Made by a program: the position numbers and the translations under genes. Positions 34,325 to 38,582 of a stretch of 38,582 bases of DNA are shown piece after piece (position 1 is the first letter of the stretch; every line of letters begins with the position of its first letter). The stretch is from Dictyoglomota bacterium (GTDB lineage: Bacteria; Dictyoglomota; Dictyoglomia; Dictyoglomales; Dictyoglomaceae). The stretch is from assembly GCA_029776735.1 (NCBI GenBank), contig JAKOUL010000116.1, positions 1 through 38,582 of the forward strand. The letters are read 5' to 3'. Below the pieces are notes generated by a model. The model had not been told where the DNA came from, searched no databases, and saw only the letters and a list, made by a program, of their open reading frames with translations.

Positions 34325-35091
34325 AGATCCTTTCTATCAAAATGCCATATAGCATTTATTAAAAGAAGTATAGATATTATTAACGTAGATACTATAGGTC
34401 TTATAGCTTCACTCCACATTACTCCCTTTATTATATAGCTATTTTGGAGAGAAGAAAGAGTTATAGGGTTATACGGTTGCAACTTAGGAAAGATGGAGAG
34501 AATATTTAAAAGAATAAATACAACAAAAAAGATACCGCCTGCTTGAAGAATACTACTTCCTATAGAGCTTGAAAATATAGATAGAGAAAGGACAAAAATA
34601 ATGTAAATTAAGTAGAGAATTGTAGCAAAGAAGGAACTGTAAATATCTATATCTGAGAAAAGAAAATAGGTATAATACGCTACAAGCATATAACTAAAAA
34701 TAACAAATATCATACTTGAAATTGTTTGAAATATAAATTTAGATAAAACAAATTTTTTTCTATCAACACCAAGAGCACAAATTACTTGAGCTGTTCCTTT
34801 ATTCTTTTCCTCTGCTATACTTCCTATAAAAACCAATACTAATACAAAAAAGATCAGTTGATTAAGATTTTTGAAGAACTGTAGAAAGGAATCTTTCCAT
34901 GTAGGCAGAGGCATTTGAATGATCAACCCTTGAAAATCCTCCCCCTGCACAAGGCTTTTTATTAGTTCAGGTGTAAATTTTGCTATAGCTGGGCTTGATA
35001 CTCCAAAAAATAAAAATACAAAGAGTAAGACATATAATCTTCCAGTTTTTAGAAATTCTTTCCACTCTTTTTTCATCAATTTCCAAATCAT
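34321..35091 (-). CDS. ABC-2 type permease
   Basis: A 256-residue membrane protein with about six helices: an N-terminal cytoplasmic start MIWKLMKKEWKEFLKTGRLY, then a long outside loop (about 30-80) and LIFFVLVLVFIGSIAEEKNKGTAQ, the typical ABC-2 segment EEKxxGT. It forms an exporter with the following ATPase, and overlaps that gene by four bases. Substrate unknown; such pairs often export lipids, polysaccharides or antimicrobials. Confidence 0.85.
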   Translation of the reverse strand: MIWKLMKKEWKEFLKTGRLYVLLFVFLFFGVSSPAIAKFTPELIKSLVQGEDFQGLIIQMPLPTWKDSFLQFFKNLNQLIFFVLVLVFIGSIAEEKNKGTAQVICALGVDRKKFVLSKFIFQTISSMIFVIFSYMLVAYYTYFLFSDIDIYSSFFATILYLIYIIFVLSLSIFSSSIGSSILQAGGIFFVVFILLNILSIFPKLQPYNPITLSSLQNSYIIKGVMWSEAIRPIVSTLIISILLLINAIWHFDRKDL

Positions 35092-35981
35092 AGAACTACC
35101 TCAAGGAATATCTCCTCCAATGTGGGCTCTAATAGTTCAAATCTATATAGAGAAATATTCTCCTCGGATATAATTTGAGGTATTAATTTTCCAGCTTTCT
35201 CTATATCTTTAACTTTAATCTTTAATCCATCAGTACTTAAAGATATCTCTTCCACCCAATCTTCCTTTTTCAGTCTTTCTATAAGTTTATATTTTTCGTT
35301 AACTCCCACTAAGATTACTCTCTTAGAGAAGGTCTTTTTGAGCTTTTCAATATCATCATTCAAAATCAGTTTTCCTTCTTTTATTATACCTACTCTATCA
35401 CAAACCCTCTCCACATCAGACAAAATATGAGTTGAGAAGAATATAGTTTTTTCACCTTTCAAAGACGATACAAGATCAAGAATTTCCCTTCTCCCTTGAG
35501 GATCAAGAGCCGATGTAGGTTCATCTAAAATGAGTATTTCAGGATCAGAAAGAAGAGCTTGTGCAATTCCTAATCTTTGCTTCATACCCCTTGAAAAAGT
35601 GCCAATTCTTCTTTTCTCATTTTTAAGCTCAACTATTTCCAATACTTCATCTATCCTTACCTTATTTACTCCTACAATATCTGCAATAGTGTCTAAATAC
35701 TCACAGGCTGTAAAAAAGTTATAGAAACTCGGTACATCAGGTAGAAAACCTATCTTCTTTAAATAATTTTTATTTTTTGTTATATTCTCTCCAAGAATAA
35801 TAGCATAGCCTTTTGTAGGCTTTATGAGATTTAATAGTAACTTTATAGTAGTAGTTTTTCCAGCCCCATTAGGTCCTAAATACCCAAAAATTACCCCTTC
35901 AGGAATTTCCAAATTTAGATCATCTACTGCCCTTTTATCTTTAAAATATTTACTGAGATTAAAAGTTTCAATAACATTCAC
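35088..35981 (-). CDS. ABC transporter ATPase (ABC-2 exporter type)
   Basis: A 297-residue ATPase with Walker A GPNGAGKTT, signature FSRGMKQRL, Walker B ILILDEPTSALDP and the C-terminal domain of the CcmA/drug-exporter group. It overlaps the permease gene by four bases at its end and the PLDc_N gene by four bases at its start. The tight order ATPase-permease-GT indicates a single translational unit. Confidence 0.9.
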   Translation of the reverse strand: MNVIETFNLSKYFKDKRAVDDLNLEIPEGVIFGYLGPNGAGKTTTIKLLLNLIKPTKGYAIILGENITKNKNYLKKIGFLPDVPSFYNFFTACEYLDTIADIVGVNKVRIDEVLEIVELKNEKRRIGTFSRGMKQRLGIAQALLSDPEILILDEPTSALDPQGRREILDLVSSLKGEKTIFFSTHILSDVERVCDRVGIIKEGKLILNDDIEKLKKTFSKRVILVGVNEKYKLIERLKKEDWVEEISLSTDGLKIKVKDIEKAGKLIPQIISEENISLYRFELLEPTLEEIFLEVVL

Positions 35982-36178
35982 TGTTTTCTACCCAAGAGAA
36001 AATACAAGACAGGACCTAATATACCCATAAGGAGAATAACAAAAACCCATAAAACTCTTTCGCCTCTTATTTCTTCTTTTTGTCTTTTGAATAAATCCAC
36101 AAGAGATACTATCTGAAAAATTACTTGAATAATTACTAAAGGAAGAAGTATAGGGATATATTGAGAAATGTTATCCAA
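35978..36178 (-). CDS. PLDc_N domain small membrane protein
   Basis: A 66-residue protein with two membrane helices (ILLPLVIIQVIFQIVSLVDL and VLWVFVILLMGILGPVLYFL) ending in GRKQ, the PLDc_N (phospholipase-D N-terminal-like) pattern also seen as a stand-alone protein before ABC exporters in Gram-positive bacteria. The start is TTG 36178 with AAAGGAGAT eight bases upstream; there is no ATG. It overlaps the ATPase gene by four bases. It probably helps the exporter or the bilayer; the exact role is unknown. Confidence 0.8.
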   Translation of the reverse strand: MDNISQYIPILLPLVIIQVIFQIVSLVDLFKRQKEEIRGERVLWVFVILLMGILGPVLYFLLGRKQ

Positions 36179-36219
36179 ATTTTTATCTCCTTTTCTTATG
36201 ACTTAAAGAACTATAGTTG

Positions 36220-36249
36220 ATTATATGAAAAGAGGTATAAAAAAAGCAA
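36220..36249 (-). promoter_or_regulatory. Promoter of the PLDc_N-ABC-GT operon
   Basis: Minus strand TTGCTT (36249-36244), 18 bases, TATAAT (36225-36220), about 40 bases before TTG 36178. The -35 box lies inside the T tract of the upstream terminator, so two signals share sequence. Confidence 0.6.
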
Positions 36250-36275
36250 GGGTGGAGACTTATAAGTCTCCACCC
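36238..36275 (-). terminator. Terminator of the orphan binding-protein gene
   Basis: On the minus strand, 11-bp perfect stem GGGTGGAGACT with AGTCTCCACCC (36275-36250), loop TATA, then TTGC and a run of T (36245-36239). It lies 13 bases behind the stop at 36289. Confidence 0.88.
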
Positions 36276-36288
36276 TAAATCAAGGGGG

Positions 36289-38202
36289 TTACTTTATGAA
36301 AAACTGTTCAGGGAAAGCATTTAGAGGTGTGAACAGAGGGGCATCACTAATTAAGTCTTCGGGAACATTTTTGAAATTATTTTTAACCACAACAATCTGA
36401 GGAAGAGCTCCCACAGTACCAATAATCCAGATATTCTTCCTATGTAAAGCAATCATCTGTTTTATGAGAAGATCTCTCTTCTTTGCATCAGTAGTAACAT
36501 TAACCTGATCCCATAATTCATAAAGCTTCTTTAAGTCACCAGTAGGCTCTTCTCCCTCTTTTCCTTTTGTCCAGTACCATCTTGCATAAAGTGGAGCCCA
36601 AGGACCATCAGTTATAGTTCCTATCATTCTTCCAGGACTCAAAATAAAGTTAGAGCAACGGTCCATTATCCAGACTCCTATTTCAATATCACCGGAGTTA
36701 CAGTTAGTCACATATAAACTTCTATCTACCTGGTTAACTATGGTTTTAATACCCACTGCCTCCCAATAACTCTTTATAAGCTCCATGGCATTCATATTTG
36801 CATTTCCAGGATAGGTGGTGAAGCTAATAATGAGCTCAATGGGTTTTCCATCAGGTCCAATTCTAAACCCTGTTTTGGGATCCTTTTTAAGTCCCATAGA
36901 ATCTAAGAGTAGATTAGCACGCTTTGGATCATACTCAGCATATGCCTTTTCCCAGAGAGGATCATAATAAGCTGCTCCTTTTGGTATTGCAGCTTGCATT
37001 GGAGTGCCAAGTCCTAAATATAACATCTTATTGATTTCCTCTCTGTTAATTGCAAGAGACAGAGCTTGTCTAAACTTTACATTTTGGAATAGCTTTCTTT
37101 TTACAGGATCCTTTACGTTCTGATTAAGAAAGATTGCAGGGTCTGCACCTGTACCAGATCTCCAACGAAGTACTTTATAGTTTCCCTTATCCTTATTCTG
37201 AAGGAATAATGTATAATTAGAAAGTTTTGTGTGTCTATCTTGCATATCTAATTCCCCAGCTATAGCCTTCATATTTACCATCTCTGGATCACTCACCAAA
37301 TAATGCACAACTCTATCTATGTAAGGCAGTTGATTCCCTTCAGGATCTACGACGAAGTAATAAGGATTTCTCTCCATGATAAATACTGGTTCATTAGGGC
37401 TCTTACTTGTTACCTTCCATGGAGCAGTTACAGGTAAATCTGGATTCTGTAACCAATCGTCTTTAAATTTAAATAGATCATACCACTTCTGAAAGCCTGA
37501 TTTCTTAACAATTTCATCTAATTGCTCCTTAGGAGTATACTTGGGGTGAAATTGCTTTAGATAGTGTTTAGGAGCATAGTAAGATAAAGAACCATTAGTA
37601 GTATCAATATACCAACCTTGAGCAGGTATATCATATATAAACAGAGGATTTGGTTCCTTAAAACTAATTCTAAAGGTGTAAGTATCAATCTTCTCAAATT
37701 TCGCTTTTTCTCCTCCTGAAATCAATCCAGCAGGAAAGGTAGGAGTCAACTCTTCATTGTTTATAATATCCTCATACCAGAATATAACATCATCAGTGGT
37801 AAAAGGAACACCATCAGACCATTTTATTCCCTCTCGTATGTGGAAAGTATATACTCTACCGTCAGAAGAAACTGTATATTTATCTACAAGCCAAGGTAAA
37901 ATCTGTGACCCATCAGAACTCCATCTCAAAAGATTAGCTGCACTAATGGAGATCCTTGCAATTCCCCATCTATCTCCAGTCCCAATCCATGCTCTTCTCC
38001 ATGTTCCTCCATATTTCCCTATCTCTTCATAAGGTTTAAGAACCACAGGATTTTTGGGAAGTCTTTCCTCTACAGGGGGAAGTTTCTTCGCTTTTACTAA
38101 GGCAGCAAGAGAAGGTGCCTCATTATAAGTTTTTGCTGAGAGAGAACCTCCCAAAACAAGAAGAAGGAGAAGCATCAAAGATAGCATTTTTGGGTATTTC
38201 AT
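36289..38202 (-). CDS. Orphan ABC substrate-binding protein, SBP_bac_5 family
   Basis: A 637-residue secreted binding protein. An extended frame runs to 38241, but ATG 38202 with GAGGGGG nine bases upstream gives the proper signal peptide MKYPKMLSLMLLLLLVLGG, cut near LSAKT. The mature start holds LPPVEERLPKNPVV and EEIGKYGGTWRRAW, typical of family-5 proteins tied to sugar uptake in thermophiles; KFRQALSLAINREE and VYTFHIREGIKWSDGVPFT are general family marks. No lipobox. No permease or ATPase genes accompany it, and it is closed off by terminator and promoter, so it must use another transporter, perhaps the one at 24547-28326. It shares promoter layout with that operon's binding protein. 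Confidence 0.88.
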   Translation of the reverse strand: MKYPKMLSLMLLLLLVLGGSLSAKTYNEAPSLAALVKAKKLPPVEERLPKNPVVLKPYEEIGKYGGTWRRAWIGTGDRWGIARISISAANLLRWSSDGSQILPWLVDKYTVSSDGRVYTFHIREGIKWSDGVPFTTDDVIFWYEDIINNEELTPTFPAGLISGGEKAKFEKIDTYTFRISFKEPNPLFIYDIPAQGWYIDTTNGSLSYYAPKHYLKQFHPKYTPKEQLDEIVKKSGFQKWYDLFKFKDDWLQNPDLPVTAPWKVTSKSPNEPVFIMERNPYYFVVDPEGNQLPYIDRVVHYLVSDPEMVNMKAIAGELDMQDRHTKLSNYTLFLQNKDKGNYKVLRWRSGTGADPAIFLNQNVKDPVKRKLFQNVKFRQALSLAINREEINKMLYLGLGTPMQAAIPKGAAYYDPLWEKAYAEYDPKRANLLLDSMGLKKDPKTGFRIGPDGKPIELIISFTTYPGNANMNAMELIKSYWEAVGIKTIVNQVDRSLYVTNCNSGDIEIGVWIMDRCSNFILSPGRMIGTITDGPWAPLYARWYWTKGKEGEEPTGDLKKLYELWDQVNVTTDAKKRDLLIKQMIALHRKNIWIIGTVGALPQIVVVKNNFKNVPEDLISDAPLFTPLNAFPEQFFIK

Positions 38203-38223
38203 TACACAACACCCCCTCTTTTC

Positions 38224-38231
38224 AAACGTTT
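38224..38231. promoter_or_regulatory. Possible operator, AAACGTTT
   Basis: A perfect 8-bp palindrome with a CG centre, about 19-26 bases downstream of the -10 box of the binding-protein gene. Position and centre fit a LacI-family repressor site, and AAACGGTTT before the GH94 genes is similar. Short; chance is possible. Confidence 0.3.
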
Positions 38232-38249
38232 TTAAAAACATTTTCTTTT

Positions 38250-38279
38250 ATTTTACATTTTGTTATAATTAACTGTCAA
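38250..38279 (-). promoter_or_regulatory. Promoter of the orphan binding-protein gene
   Basis: Minus strand TTGACA (38279-38274), 18 bases, TAAAAT (38255-38250), identical in boxes and spacing to the promoter at 22407-22436. Confidence 0.72.
38264..38269 (+). promoter_or_regulatory. -10 box of the divergent metallo-beta-lactamase-fold gene
   Basis: TATAAT stands about 48 bases before ATG 38317. A good -35 is lacking (TTTCTT region near 38242). It lies inside the spacer of the minus-strand promoter, so the two promoters cannot be occupied together. Confidence 0.4.
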
Positions 38280-38316
38280 GAAAAAATTTAATCTTTTTTA
38301 TAAAGGGGAGGCTATT

Positions 38317-38582
38317 ATGAAAGCTGATGAATACAAGGCAACTTTAGTAGAACCTGGAGTATGGCACATCTCCGATTATAGAGAAGATAGTATGTATCTT
38401 ATTGAAGGAATCAAAAGAGCCATCTTATTTGATACAGGAATGGGTACAGGAAATCTTAAAGGATTTTTAGAGGGATTAACAGAAAAACCTATTGAAGTAG
38501 TAATATCCCATGCTCATTGGGATCACATAATGCAAGCAAATCTTTTTGATAAAGTATATATGTCCCCAAAAGATCAGGAGCT
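38317..38582 (+). CDS. Metallo-beta-lactamase-fold hydrolase, N-terminal part (runs off window)
   Basis: The first 88 codons of an MBL-fold protein. ATG 38317 follows AAAGGGGAG. Seen: WHISDY, MYLIEG..RAILFDTGMG and the metal motif H65-A-H67-W-D69-H70 in ISHAHWDH. These fit the zinc or iron-binding hydrolase superfamily (glyoxalase II-like, lactonase-like, flavodiiron). The rest of the gene is outside, so a closer call is not possible. Confidence 0.8.
   Translation, partial: MKADEYKATLVEPGVWHISDYREDSMYLIEGIKRAILFDTGMGTGNLKGFLEGLTEKPIEVVISHAHWDHIMQANLFDKVYMSPKDQE

Noticed and set aside
38203..38241. N-terminal extension of the orphan binding protein
   Set aside because: It puts 13 polar residues before a normal signal peptide and runs through GAGGGGG, the ribosome site of ATG 38202.

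Overview
The window looks like a chromosomal segment of a thermophilic, saccharolytic, low-GC bacterium. Dictyoglomus (D. turgidum or D. thermophilum) is my best guess. This rests on the AT-rich sequence, the AGA-dominated arginine codons, strong GGAGG ribosome sites, and the mix of GH94 phosphorylases, cellobiose 2-epimerase, GH5 cellulases/mannanases and family-5 (Opp-type) sugar transporters. No database search was run. I saw no rRNA, tRNA, CRISPR array or insertion sequence.

Layout. (1) 2-274: end of a KDPG/KHG-type aldolase gene and its terminator, then about 590 bases of AT-rich non-coding sequence. (2) 933-8415: a three-gene operon that looks like anti-phage defence: an Mrr_N-like winged-helix protein, a single-chain PLD-nuclease/SNF2-type helicase, and a large Eco57I-type adenine methylase with a TaqI-like specificity domain. 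(3) 8585-14649: two GH94 phosphorylases, then a convergent cellobiose 2-epimerase, forming a cytoplasmic cellobiose-processing unit. (4) 14760-17424: an unrecognised TIM-barrel-like protein, a DUF123 (Uri/GIY-YIG) nuclease and a LysE-type exporter, read from a promoter interlocked with that of the epimerase. (5) 17436-21231: membrane protein, CapA-like phosphoesterase and BioY on the minus strand; two PspC proteins and a LiaF-like protein on the plus strand. (6) 21235-32802: a divergent LacI regulator facing an operon with a leader peptide, an SBP_bac_5 binding protein, two permeases, two ATPases, a DUF5060-GH5 lipoprotein, a secreted GH5, a cytoplasmic GH5 paralogue and a HAD phosphatase/phosphomutase. 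(7) 32865-36178 (minus): a previously unlisted 57-residue protein behind an 11-bp-phased TTAACA array, and a PLDc_N/ABC-2 transporter/glycosyltransferase operon whose genes overlap by 4 bases. (8) 36289-38582: an orphan family-5 binding protein divergent from a truncated metallo-beta-lactamase-fold gene.

How the parts fit: extracellular GH5 enzymes cut beta-glucan or mannan, the Opp-like ABC transporter imports the oligomers, the cytoplasmic GH5 shortens them, and GH94 phosphorylases plus the 2-epimerase convert disaccharides to sugar phosphate, free sugar and glucosyl-mannose. The LacI protein is the likely switch.

Points most worth a second look: the PLD-helicase/methylase operon; the TTAACA array with its hidden small gene; two genes whose only sensible start codons are AUU/AUA; the uncharacterised CxCxxC TIM-barrel-like protein; and the 20-codon leader ORF with a near-perfect Shine-Dalgarno in front of the sugar transporter.
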